NCBI GenBank assembly: GCA_016712175.1
Contig: JADJRQ010000003.1
Coordinates: 186,001 to 250,000, forward strand
Origin: Solirubrobacterales bacterium
GTDB lineage: Bacteria > Actinomycetota > Thermoleophilia > Solirubrobacterales > 70-9
Direction: 5' to 3'
Length of the DNA stretch: 64,000 bases
Positions 36,826-45,135 of the stretch are shown in pieces. Both the position numbers and the translations under genes were made by a program. Under the pieces are notes generated by a model. It was not told the DNA's origin and searched no databases. It saw nothing but the letters and a program-made list of their open reading frames with translations. Position 1 is the stretch's first letter, and every line of letters starts with the position of its first letter.

Positions 36826-36835
36826 GGCCAAAGGC

Positions 36836-37174
36836 TCAGTTGCGGTTCTGGTCCGGGAAGTCGGGTAGCTCTGCCGGAGTTTCCGGACCGTCCGGGCTTT
36901 CCCTGAGCGGGGCGACCGTGATCAGTTCTCGGCCGACCGCTTCGGTCTCTTCCAGGTCCTCGCCGTCCATGTCACGGGAGCAGATGATGCGAAAACGGCC
37001 TGTTCCGAGGTCCGGGTCGCCGACGATGGGCAGTCCCCGGATCTCTTCCCAGCCGAGTCGCTCGATCTCGAAAGGATTCATCCGCACTTCAGCCGCCGGA
37101 TAAGCGCAGCTGGTGTTGTGCTGATCAATCGCCCTGGAGATCGCTTCGAGATTCTTGGATTCCGGTGAAGCCAT
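36836..37174 (-). CDS. Hypothetical protein (112 aa)
   Basis: A small acidic protein, start ATG at 37174. The central part RMNPFEIERLGWEEIRGLPI, then GTGRFRIICSRDM, looks like a compact alpha/beta domain. The C-terminal 40 residues are Glu/Pro/Asp-rich and probably disordered. No family is recognised. The longer frame upstream of 37174 is only translation of repeat copy B, so I exclude it. The gene is flanked on both sides by structured repeats. Confidence 0.55.
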   Translation of the reverse strand: MASPESKNLEAISRAIDQHNTSCAYPAAEVRMNPFEIERLGWEEIRGLPIVGDPDLGTGRFRIICSRDMDGEDLEETEAVGRELITVAPLRESPDGPETPAELPDFPDQNRN

Positions 37175-37200
37175 GAGTCGATTATGACAGTCCCCGAATT

Positions 37201-37336
37201 GGTGCACGGGGACTGCCTGAGAGCGGCTGGCAAGGAGTAAAGCCCGGGAATATCCGCGATCGTACCCACGTACTTGAGCTGATATTCCCGGGCGTCGACG
37301 AAGCCAGGCGCCGCTCAGGCAGTTCCCGGGCGCCAA
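37201..37336 (-). repeat. Dispersed ~135-bp palindromic repeat, copy B
   Basis: Read on the minus strand it closely matches copy C. Left arm GGCGCCCGGGAACTGCCTGA, inner stem GCCCGGGAATATC / GATATTCCCGGGC, centre CAGCTCAAGTACG-TGG-GTACGATCGCGG, right side CTTTACTCCTTGCCAGCC and CAGGCAGTCCCC. An extra hairpin, CAGTCCCCG / CGGGGACTG (37188-37215), overlaps its end. It sits 4 bp past the 3' end of the RlpA-like gene in the same orientation as that gene. Confidence 0.75.
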
Positions 37337-37340
37337 TGGC

Positions 37341-38244
37341 CTATCTGTTGGTCCAGATTGTTCCTACATCTCCGAAGCCGAGCTTGTTTCTGGTGGCTGC
37401 GGTGAGGTCGTAGTCACGTCCGGCGACGTACGGGCCACGGTCGATCACTGGCGCGACCACGGTCTTGCCCTGGTAACGGATGGTGACCCTGGTTCCGCAC
37501 GGAAGCGTCTTGTGGGCGACGCCGATCGTCCCGGGCTTGAGCGTGCCACCACAGGCGACACCGCCGCCGTAGAGACCCGGACCGTAGTACGAAGCACCCG
37601 ACGGGCGCAGGCCGTAGACCTTGATACGACGACTCACGTCACCGATCGCGACCGAGTTGCCGGCGCTGAACACACGCACGCGATAAGTGCCTGATGACTT
37701 CGGGCGCCAGCCTGTAGCGAAGCCGCCGTTTTGCCTGGTCTTGGTGCGGATTGTCTTCCCAGCACCCTTGATGACGATCTTGATCCACCGGACGCCGCGG
37801 GGCTTGACGATGCCGCGAATGCGCAGCTTGTGGCCGAGCTTCACGTAACGGTGGACTCCGCGGAGCTTGAGGGTGCTGCGGACCTTGATCTTCCGGAGCG
37901 GTGACTCTTTACCGGCCGGAGTCCTGACCTTGAAGCCACCCGAATTGCGGGCGGTCACGTCGGTCGAATAGAAGCCCTGACCATCCGTCGTGACCTTCTT
38001 GAGGTGGTCGAACGATCCGGTACCGGCGCCGCGGAAGAGGTTTGACACTCTTTTGCCGCTCAGCCCACTGTTGCCACGGACCTGAACGTCGCTACCGACC
38101 GGACCAGCTTCATGGCGACCTTGACTGGCCTTCGAGGGTCGTCGGAGCCTCGGCGGTGGCACAGGCGGTGGAAGTCATGAAGTTGATCGAAAGAAACGCG
38201 CAGAGGGTCAGTAACGCAGCCCGTACGGGTGTGAGGGGATTCAT
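37341..38244 (-). CDS. rlpA: RlpA-like double-psi beta-barrel secreted protein (frameshifted near 38130)
   Basis: A secreted cell-wall protein of about 300 residues. The ATG at 38244 has an AAGGAG ribosome-binding site and opens a signal peptide (PVRAALLTLCAFLSINFM, cleavage near ACATA). The frame is lost between 38110 and 38150; one extra base restores continuity. Two beta-rich repeats follow (KLRGVHRYVKLGHKLRIRG and KTIRTKTRQNGGFATGW). The C-terminal 90 residues are the RlpA barrel: GASYYGPGLYGGGVACGG, TLPCGTRVTIRY, VIDRGPYVAGRDYDLT. Such proteins bind or cleave peptidoglycan. Its 5' leader carries a c-di-AMP riboswitch. Confidence 0.8.
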
Positions 38245-38261
38245 GGGGTTGCTTCTCCTTT

Positions 38262-38390
38262 GTTCGCCTGCGGGGTTAGCTGTCGGACTCACGAGCTTTG
38301 ACAGCCCGTTATCAGCGGATCACCGCTGAATTCGCCCCGTGCCTCCGCTTCATTGATCAGCGGCTGCGTCTGGGTCCCCCGCCTGCCAGA
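38262..38390 (-). ncRNA. c-di-AMP riboswitch (ydaO-yuaA type)
   Basis: Read on the minus strand, the leader of the RlpA-like gene contains the conserved ydaO blocks in order. These are GGCGGGGGACCCAG, a variable stem, GGGGCGAATTC, then ACGGGCTGTCAAAGCTCGTG, and finally GAGTCCGACAGCTAACC followed by CCGCAGGCG. The 3' end lies about 18 nt from the start codon, next to the ribosome-binding site. In actinobacteria this class controls cell-wall hydrolase and RlpA-like genes and usually turns them off when c-di-AMP is high. The identification rests on motif match, without a folding run. Confidence 0.85.
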
Positions 38391-38547
38391 ATTGTTAGCG
38401 GCAGTTCGGCGTTATGTGAGTGTTCTGTTAGGAAGGAACAGTCAAGAGGTTCCTGAGTACCGGCGGTGTGAGCAGGCTCACATGCCCGTTTGCAACAATT
38501 AATCACCCGAAATGCGGTCCTCAGGGGGAAGCGGTGATAATTCCCCC

Positions 38548-40151
38548 GTGGCCGCCATCCCCCGTACAGCCCTCGCTCAGATCAACCCGACCGTCGGTGA
38601 TCTGGACGGCAACGCGGCACTGATCGCCGACTGGATCGAAAAGGCCAAGACGGCCGGGGCTGATCTGGTGGTTTTCCCTGAGTTATGCATGACCGGCTAC
38701 CCGGCCGAAGACCTCTACCTGAGGCCTGACTTCATTCGGGCAAACGCACTCCAGGTCGCGGAACTGGCCGCTGGTGTCGAAGGGATCACCGCCGTCGTCG
38801 GATTTGCCAACCCGGTAACCGACCCCGTCGGCGTGGCGATCGCCGCCAACGCCGCCGCCGTGATCGAGGACGGCAGGGTCATCGCCGTCTACCACAAGCG
38901 TCTGCTGCCGAACTACGGCGTCTTTGACGAGTTCAGGACCTTCCGCGACGGCGCCGACCCGCTCATGGGCGGGTCGGCGGCAGCATCATCAGGCCTGACC
39001 ATCTGCGAGGACTGCTGGGACTCGAAGTCCCCGGTAATGGCGTCACGGCCCCCGGCGCCGATCTGATCGTGAACCTCTCCGCTTCGCCCTACCACCGTGG
39101 CAAGGCCGTCCAGCGAGAGGAGATCTTCCGTCAGGTGGCGAATAGCGAGAACCGCCACGTAGCCATGGTCAACACGGTCGGCGGTCAGGATGAACTGATC
39201 TTCGACGGCGGCAGCGTCCTGATCGCTCCCGACGGCACGGTCCTGGCGCGAGCCGGTCAATTCACCGAAGACCTGTTGATCTGCGACGAGGCGACCCAAC
39301 CCTCACCTGGATGGACGACCTCGACGGGGTCTACGGCACTGGTTACCGGCCTTCGTGATTACGTCACGAAGAACGGCTTCGCCCATGTCGGCATCGGACT
39401 CTCCGGCGGAATCGACTCGGCGCTCGTCGCGGCGCTGGCGACTGATGCTCTGGGACCTGACCGCGTGACCTGCGTGGTCATGCCCTCCCGGCATTCAGGC
39501 GGCGATACCCAGGGTGACGCCCGGGAGATGGCGGCCCGCCTCGGCACCGAAATGATCGAGATTCCGATCGAAGGACCGGTGGCGGCGTTTGACGAAGTGC
39601 TTGGTGACGACGCGACCGGAGTCGCCGCGGAGAACCTCCAGGCGCGCATCCGCGGCAACCTGCTGATGGCCCTGTCGAACAGTCGAGGCTGGCTTGTTCT
39701 CACCACAGCGAACAAGAGTGAGACTTCCGTCGGCTACTCGACCCTCTATGGAGACCTCGCCGGCGGCCTGGCCCCGATCAAGGACGTGCCGAAGACGCTC
39801 GTCTACGACCTCTGCCGCCATCGCAACTCGATGTCACCCGTCATTCCCGAGGACATCATCGAACGGCCACCTTCCGCCGAACTACGACCCGACCAGAAGG
39901 ACTCTGACTCCCTGCCCGGCTACGACGTGCTCGACCGCATCCTCAGACAGTACGTCGAAGAGGACAAGGGACCCGTGGAGATCGTCGCTGAAGGCGAGGA
40001 CCCCGAAACAGTGGCCGACATTGTGGCGATGGTCGACCGGGCGGAGTACAAGAGGCGGCAGTCTCCGCCGGGCCTGCGGATCACGACCAAGAGCTTCGGG
40101 CGAGACCGGAGAATGCCGATCACGAATCGTTACCGTCCCTGGCAGGCGTAG
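38548..40151 (+). CDS. nadE: Glutamine-dependent NAD+ synthase (frameshifted near 39020)
   Basis: An enzyme of about 534 residues for the last step of NAD synthesis. The N-terminal nitrilase-type glutaminase has Glu in VVFPELCMTGYPAEDLYLRP, Lys in VYHKRLLPNYGVFDE and the Cys in LTICEDCWDS. After this Cys the frame breaks; the other frame reads VPGNGVTAPGADLIVNLSAS, so one base is missing near 39020. The synthetase domain has the ATP loop GIGLSGGIDSALVAALA and the end block DIIERPPSAELRPDQKDSDSLP. A GTG start at 38548 is likeliest. Its TAG stop is part of repeat D1. Confidence 0.88.
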
Positions 40152-40668
40152 GGCCTTGCCGCATGTCTTCCGCGCGAAGCGTGGAGGCGGGCGTCAGGAC
40201 CCGGTCCCCGAATTTCTTGCCGCCGGCTAGCTGGAGGGCTTCTCGGTGACCAGGGAAGCCGAGGTCAACGCCCTCGGGTGCATCACGGATCGCAATCGTC
40301 ATCTGGGCCATCGCGCAGGTGCGACCTTCGAAGTCCCTGACCGTCGCCCGCCATACCCAGGTCATACGTCCACGGTGGATGGCTTCCGCCTCAACCTCGA
40401 TGCCACCGCTCGAGACCGGACGAAGGTGATTGAACGAGATGCCCTGGCCCATCGCCACTCGGTTGTCCGGTACGACGGCCGTCGCCGTCGCCATCGAGCA
40501 GAGGCTCTCTACCATCGAAATCATGACACCGCCGTGCATGATGCCCATCGGCTGGCGATGCTCATCCTTGAAGGGCAGGCGAACTACTGCTTTGTCTGGA
40601 TCACTGGATATCCACTCGGTGCCGAGTAGAACATCGAACGGGGAATCTGGAAGCGTTACGTCTGGCAT
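40120..40668 (-). CDS. PaaI-type hotdog-fold thioesterase with unusual C-terminal tail
   Basis: A 182-residue protein. Residues 1-140 are a hotdog thioesterase domain: MGIMHGGVMISMVESLCSMA holds the HGG motif of PaaI-like acyl-CoA thioesterases, and FNHLRPVSSGGIEVEAEAIH and WVWRATVRD complete it. Family members end near MTIAIRD. The remaining 40 or so residues come from translating repeat D1 in reverse and the end of nadE (32-nt convergent overlap). The tail is therefore probably acquired or not physiological. It is divergent from the next plus-strand gene. Confidence 0.8.
   Translation of the reverse strand: MPDVTLPDSPFDVLLGTEWISSDPDKAVVRLPFKDEHRQPMGIMHGGVMISMVESLCSMATATAVVPDNRVAMGQGISFNHLRPVSSGGIEVEAEAIHRGRMTWVWRATVRDFEGRTCAMAQMTIAIRDAPEGVDLGFPGHREALQLAGGKKFGDRVLTPASTLRAEDMRQGPTPARDGNDS
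40149..40210 (+). repeat. Stop-codon-linked hairpin repeat, copy D1
   Basis: The 62-bp element starts TAGGGCCTTGCCG, the TAG being the nadE stop codon. It continues with the hairpin TCTTCCGCGC-GAA-GCGTGGAGG and ends in GGCGTCAGGACCCGGTCC, a second small stem GGAC/GTCC. Copies D2 (41720) and D3 (49681, minus) share start, hairpin loop and end. Unlike the others it lacks TTA at its 3' end. Confidence 0.7.
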
Positions 40669-40703
40669 ATGCCGGAGATCATAAACCCCTATCGTTTGCT
40701 CGC

Positions 40704-41722
40704 ATGGCCCTTAGTGAGGACAGTCGGACCCTGCTCCAGCTCCTGCTCGGACGCGGCAAGTCCTACAGCGACATTTCCGGACTGCTCGGCATCGAGGAGT
40801 CCGAGGTGCGCGACCGCGCCCACCGGGCCCTCACGGAGATCAACGGAAGCGATCCCGACCAGGACCTTGACCTGACCGACTACCTGCTCGGTCAGAGTGA
40901 TCCCATCGCCAGAGCCGACGTCGCCCGGGAACTGGCCGACAATCCAGAGGCCGCCGAAACCGCTTCGAGCCTGTCCGACCAGTTGCGACTCCTCGTTCCT
41001 GGCGCTGACCTTCCCCGAATTGCCGGAGCCAAGGTCGCTCCCGCGAAACGTGGCCTCACTTCGCGATCCGGACCGAAGAAGGAGACCAATACCGGGTCGG
41101 CCGCCGGCGAAGTCCCTCAGGTGCGCCCCCCACCGGCTCTCGGCGCATGATTGCTGCCGGGCTTTTCGCGGCCCTGCTCGTAATAGCGCTCATCCTCTTC
41201 CTGACCGGAGCGATCGGTGGCAGCGACGACAAGGATTCCTCGACCCCGGGCGTACAGAGTGCCCAGGCGATCCTCCAACCGGTCGGCGGTCAGGCCGGTA
41301 CGGGCAAAGTCGAACTCGGAAAGTCGCAAGATCAGTTCGCGGCCCGACTCGAGTTCACGGACCTTGCTCCCACTGACGGTAAGGACAGTTACGTCCTCTG
41401 GGCCACGGGTTCAGTCGGCTCATTCCCGCTCGACGAAACGGGCGTCAAGGAGAACGGAACGATCAGCAAGACGATCCCCATCCCTGCGGTCGTCCTCTGC
41501 TCGATAGCAACTGACATCTTCCCGACCTTCAAGCTGTCGAGGCTCAATCCGGCCGAGCGCAAGGCCGTCATCGTCCAGACGAGCAAGGCGGTGGCGGGCA
41601 AGAAAGGAAGCCTCCCCGACTACAAAGGCAAGACCGCGTTCGAGGGTCCGATCGTGATCGACAAGACGCTCAAGAACTCAGTCGCCTCGAAGTGCAACGA
41701 GCAGACCGGGACCACTCAGTAG
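40704..41722 (+). CDS. Membrane protein with sigma-4-like HTH, one TM helix and RskA-like outer domain (frameshifted near 41122)
   Basis: A protein of about 339 residues in two frames. The N-terminal 50 residues resemble sigma region 4 (LLLGRGKSYSDISGLLGIEE, VRDRAHRALTEI). A helical region (ADVARELADNPEAAETASSL) comes next, then a flexible linker. At a run of six Cs the frame changes; a seventh C would read RPPTGSRRMIAAGLFAALLV, putting RR before the single TM helix. Outside is a domain like the anti-sigma-K C-terminus (DSYVLWATGSVGSFPLDETG). Alternatively these are two genes overlapping by ATGA. The role may be signalling across the membrane. The stop codon lies in repeat D2. Confidence 0.65.
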
Positions 41723-41782
41723 GGTTTCGCCGGCTGTCTTCCGCGCGAAGCGTGGAGAAAGACGCCAGGACCCCGTCCTTAC
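41720..41782 (+). repeat. Stop-codon-linked hairpin repeat, copy D2
   Basis: It begins with TAGGGTTTCGCCG, where TAG is the stop of the preceding gene. The stem GTCTTCCGCGC-GAA-GCGTGGAG is closed by AAGAC, and the element ends GGACCCCGTCCTTAC. The TTA near its end is the stop codon of the convergent FAD oxidase, so this one element supplies both stops and probably terminates both transcripts. Confidence 0.75.
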
Positions 41783-43414
41783 TTCGCGAGAACCAGCTTG
41801 CCTGGATTCATGATTCCTGCCGGGTCGAGCCGTTCCTTGATTCCGGCCAGTGCTTCGACTCCGAGCTCGCTGATCTCACCGGAGAGGTACGGCGTGTGAT
41901 CGCGACCGGTGGCGTGATGATGGGAAAGCGTGCCACCGAGCGACTGGATCGCCTTGCAGGCGGCAACCTTGACCTGTGGCCAGGCGACCGCGCCGCCGTC
42001 CCGGCCGGGTGACGAGATGATCGTGAAGTAGAGCGAAGCGCCGTCGCGGTAGGCATGCGATAGATGGCACATGACCACGCCTTTCATGCCCTGAGCTGCC
42101 ATCTCGCCCGTCACGGCCGCCTTGACAGCTCCGTAGAGCGCCGGATGGGCACTCCACTGGTGTGCGGTCTCGAGGGTTTCGACGAGGCCGCCGCGATCGA
42201 GCAGCGTCTCACGCAGGTAAGGGCCGTGAAACCTGCCCTTTCGCCAGCCCTTGCCGACCGACTGGCCCAGGTAGACGGCTCCGCCCTTCCTCAGGGCTTT
42301 GGCGGTGTTGGCACGCTGGATCCGGACCCGGTCCGAAATGCCTTCGAAGCCGACGATCATCAGCGCACCACCAGACCGCCCCCGCAGCTTCAGGTAACGC
42401 CGGAACAGGTCACCGGCCACGCCCCCGGGCGCGGACATCGTCAGTGAAGTGGCAGTCTCGTCTTCGTCGGAAACCCGGGCAATGGTCGGCAGCGCGTCGT
42501 CCTGGGCGAGGCGGCGGATGATCTCGTTGCCTTCGGCGAAACTGCCCGCGATCCAGCCCTCGTACCGGGTGGCAACCGGCACCGGACGGATTCGAACATC
42601 GACGTCGGGGATCACACCGAAAATCCCTTCCGAGCCGATCACCAGTTCCCGGAGTGCTGGGCCGATCGCGGTGTGGGGCGTTTTCAGGGTCGAAAGCTCT
42701 CCGGCCGGTGTCGCGAGGCGGACCGAACTGACCAGTGAGTCGAACCTGCCGTAGCCGCTCGACGATTGCCCGGCGGACCGGGTTCGCTGCAAAACCGCCG
42801 ACCGTCGCGTACTCGAAGGACTGCGGGTAGTGCCCGATCGTAAACCCGTGGGCGGCGAGCGCCGCTTCCGCCTCAGGGCCCCGCAGACCGGCACCGATCC
42901 GCGCCGTCAATGAAGTCTCATCGACCTCGACCGCGTTCAAGTTCACTGTGTCCAGGCTGATTACGTGGTCGAAGGAACCCTTGTCCGGTGCGATACCGCC
43001 GACGACGCTGGTGCCGCCACCGAACGGGACCACGGCGATACCAAGGCGGGAGCAGGCTTCCAACAGCGGGACGATCGCTTCGGCCGAAGGGATGACCACG
43101 ACGGCATCCGGCGCCTTGCTGATCTGCCCGGATCGCTTTTCGAGCAAGTCGAGGTAGCTTTGCCCGGCTGAATGGCGGATTCGGTCCTCGTGGCCGGTGA
43201 GAACGTTTTCCGGTCCGGTAATCCTCGAGATTTCGTCCGGAATCGGTGATGCATCCAGGATCGAGACCGATTCAATTGGCAGGACTTCGGACGGTTCCGG
43301 TGGCAGAATCTCGCGATCATTGAGCATCTCTTCGGCGGCAGGAGACAGTTCGGCCTTCTCGTCGGCATCCCCCCAGCCCCACCAGCGTGTGTCGCGGCGT
43401 GGCTCTGCGGTCAC
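41779..43414 (-). CDS. FAD-linked oxidase, alkyldihydroxyacetonephosphate synthase-like (frameshifted near 42787)
   Basis: A flavoprotein of about 544 residues of the VAO/PCMH family. The FAD loop is IAVVPFGGGTSVVGG, followed by TARIGAGLRGPEAEAALAAH and the block FTIGHYPQSFEYATVGGFAA. The frame then breaks at GCGAACCCGG; removing one A gives TRSAGQSSSGYGRFDSLV in the other frame. The C-terminal half has SEGIFGVIPDVDVRI, SHHHATGRDHTPYL and the usual end RLDPAGIMNPGKL. It resembles AGPS, which makes ether-lipid precursors; other oxidases of the family are possible. The GTG at 43414 overlaps the upstream stop by 4 nt. Confidence 0.82.
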
Positions 43415-43896
43415 TGTTCGTCGCCTTCGCCTGCCGCTGGGGGTTCTTCGAACACTTTGCCGAGGGCGGCGAGGGCCTGATCGAGCATCTGCTTCTGGGT
43501 CTTCTTCATCATGAAGCCGGCCAGTCTTGCGCTGCCACGAAGCGTATGGCTCGCCGTGAGGCTGATCTCGGTGCCGCCGTCGCCGGGGCTGAGTCGGACC
43601 TCGGTCGTCTGGTTCTGCAGATGCTCCTCGAACGGAGTGCCGCTCAGTTCGTGCTCCCAGATGTAGCGCTCGGGGCGGGTCGCCCCGACGCATCGGTAGT
43701 CCATTCTCAGCTTGCGGCCGGAGTCCGCGGCGAGCACGTTCGTCCACTGGGTCCGTGACGCGCCTGCCTTGCCATCCACATTCTCAACCCTGGTCACACG
43801 CGGCCACCAGTCCGTGAGCCGGCGGGGATCGCTGATCACGTCATAGACGCGGTCAGGATCAGCAGGCACGACTGTCTTTCGAGTGACACTTGGCAC
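43411..43896 (-). CDS. SRPBCC-family protein (polyketide cyclase/START-like)
   Basis: A 161-residue helix-grip protein that binds hydrophobic ligands. It opens SVTRKTVVPADPDRVYDVIS with DPRRLTDWWPRV, the typical SRPBCC start. The alternating strands LRMDYRCVGA, YIWEHELSGTPFE and TEISLTASHTLRG follow, then a long C-terminal helix. The ligand is unknown. It overlaps the FAD oxidase start by 4 nt (GTGA), so the two genes are coupled. The MerR gene lies 7 nt upstream. Confidence 0.8.
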   Translation of the reverse strand: MPSVTRKTVVPADPDRVYDVISDPRRLTDWWPRVTRVENVDGKAGASRTQWTNVLAADSGRKLRMDYRCVGATRPERYIWEHELSGTPFEEHLQNQTTEVRLSPGDGGTEISLTASHTLRGSARLAGFMMKKTQKQMLDQALAALGKVFEEPPAAGEGDEQ

Positions 43897-43903
43897 AGGG
43901 TGA

Positions 43904-44653
43904 TCAGCTGTCGGCGAGCCGGCGCAGATCGCGCACCAGGAGTGCGTGCTTCAGCTCGCTCAGCACCGAAGCCATTCGTTCCAGGCTTTCGACCGCTTCC
44001 TTGCGGCGCTGCGGGTTGCGTGAGATGAGCTTGGGCGCAAGCAGCGCTTCGATCAACTGGACTTCACGGTCGGCCGAGGTCTTGAAGACCTTGAGGTTAC
44101 GGGCAGCGACACCCGATCGGGCGAGCTCATTGCCGGCCCGGACAATTTCCATGTCGGTCTCGTCGAAGACGTCGGTACCGGAATCTTTCGTCGGCGCGAC
44201 CAGGCCGAAGTCCGCGAGTTCCCGGATGAATTCGGGCCGGGCTCCGGTCTCTTCGATCACCTCGTCGAGCGTGAATCGCGAACTGCTGGTGCCGACGAGC
44301 TTGGCCCGCCGGGCAGTATTTGACTTGGCAGCACTGCTATTGCCAAGGCCACTGAGTGATGGTCCGGAAGCCAGTTCCTGGCGGATCACCCTGAGCGGGA
44401 GGAATTCGTCCCGCTGAAGCCTGAGGATCGTGCGCAGGCGGTCTACGTCCGCCTGGCTGTACAGGCGGTACCCGCCCTGGGTCCGCCGCGGGGTGACCAG
44501 CTTCTGGTCCTCGAGGTAACGAATCTTCGAGATCGATACGTCGTCGAATTCCTTGCTCAGAACCTTGGCGACCGCCCCGATGGTCAAAGCCTTTCGAGGC
44601 CTGGCCGGGACTGCCGACGGCACTTCGCTCATCTGATCTGAGGAAATGGTCAC
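43904..44653 (-). CDS. MerR-family transcriptional regulator, FtsR-like
   Basis: A 249-residue regulator. The N-terminal winged helix starts ALTIGAVAKVLSKEF, with DVSISKIRYLEDQKLVTPRRTQGGYRLYSQADVDRL, the MerR DNA-binding pattern. The C-terminal part is a second helical domain rather than a metal site; no conserved Cys pair is seen. In mycobacteria and corynebacteria the same gene pair, an FHA protein followed by a MerR regulator (GarA and FtsR), is conserved, and FtsR controls ftsZ. Its GTG shares one base with the FHA stop codon. Confidence 0.82.
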   Translation of the reverse strand: MTISSDQMSEVPSAVPARPRKALTIGAVAKVLSKEFDDVSISKIRYLEDQKLVTPRRTQGGYRLYSQADVDRLRTILRLQRDEFLPLRVIRQELASGPSLSGLGNSSAAKSNTARRAKLVGTSSSRFTLDEVIEETGARPEFIRELADFGLVAPTKDSGTDVFDETDMEIVRAGNELARSGVAARNLKVFKTSADREVQLIEALLAPKLISRNPQRRKEAVESLERMASVLSELKHALLVRDLRRLADS

Positions 44654-45128
44654 TATTTCTCCAGAAAACTCAGTTTGTACTTGCCGACCTGAATCTCGTC
44701 GCCATCCTCGAGTCGTTGGGACTCGATACGGCTGCGGTTCACGTAGGTCCCGTTCAAAGAGCCGAGGTCATCGATGTAGGTGCCGTCACCGCGGGTGACC
44801 AGAAGAGCGTGGTTTCGGGAAACGGTCACATCGTCGAGGAAGACCCCGGCGTCAGGGCTGCGGCCGATCGCGATCCGGTCATCAGCCATGGGGAAACTCT
44901 CCCCGCCCGCCCGCCACCGCTGCGGATGACCAGCGCTGCCGGTCGTTCCACTTCGGCGTCGATGTCAACGGCGGCGATCTCGCCGGTCTCACCCACCTGG
45001 TAGGTGGTGGTCGCAGGCTGGTCTTCAGCCCCTTCGCGCGGACCGATGAAGGTTCCGCATTTCTGGCAGTAGTTGGCGGCTTCGGGATTGACGAAACCAC
45101 ACTCGGCACAATGGGACGTAGACGGCAT
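44653..45128 (-). CDS. Zinc-ribbon FHA-domain protein, GarA-like (frameshifted near 44895)
   Basis: A protein of about 158 residues. Cys7, Cys10, Cys21 and Cys24 (CAECGF and CQKCGTF) make a zinc ribbon. TTT at 40-42 in QPATTTYQVGETG resembles the phosphorylated ETT motif of GarA/OdhI. The FHA domain is DRIAIGRSPDAGVFLDDVTV, SRNHALL, then DLGSLNGTYVN. A missing G in the run near 44895 splits the gene; restoring it reads GRAGESFPMADDRIAIG. GarA proteins switch 2-oxoglutarate and glutamate enzymes, including glutamate synthase, under Ser/Thr kinase control. The ATG at 45128 coincides with the predicted transcription start. Confidence 0.8.
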
Positions 45129-45135
45129 GTGCCCC

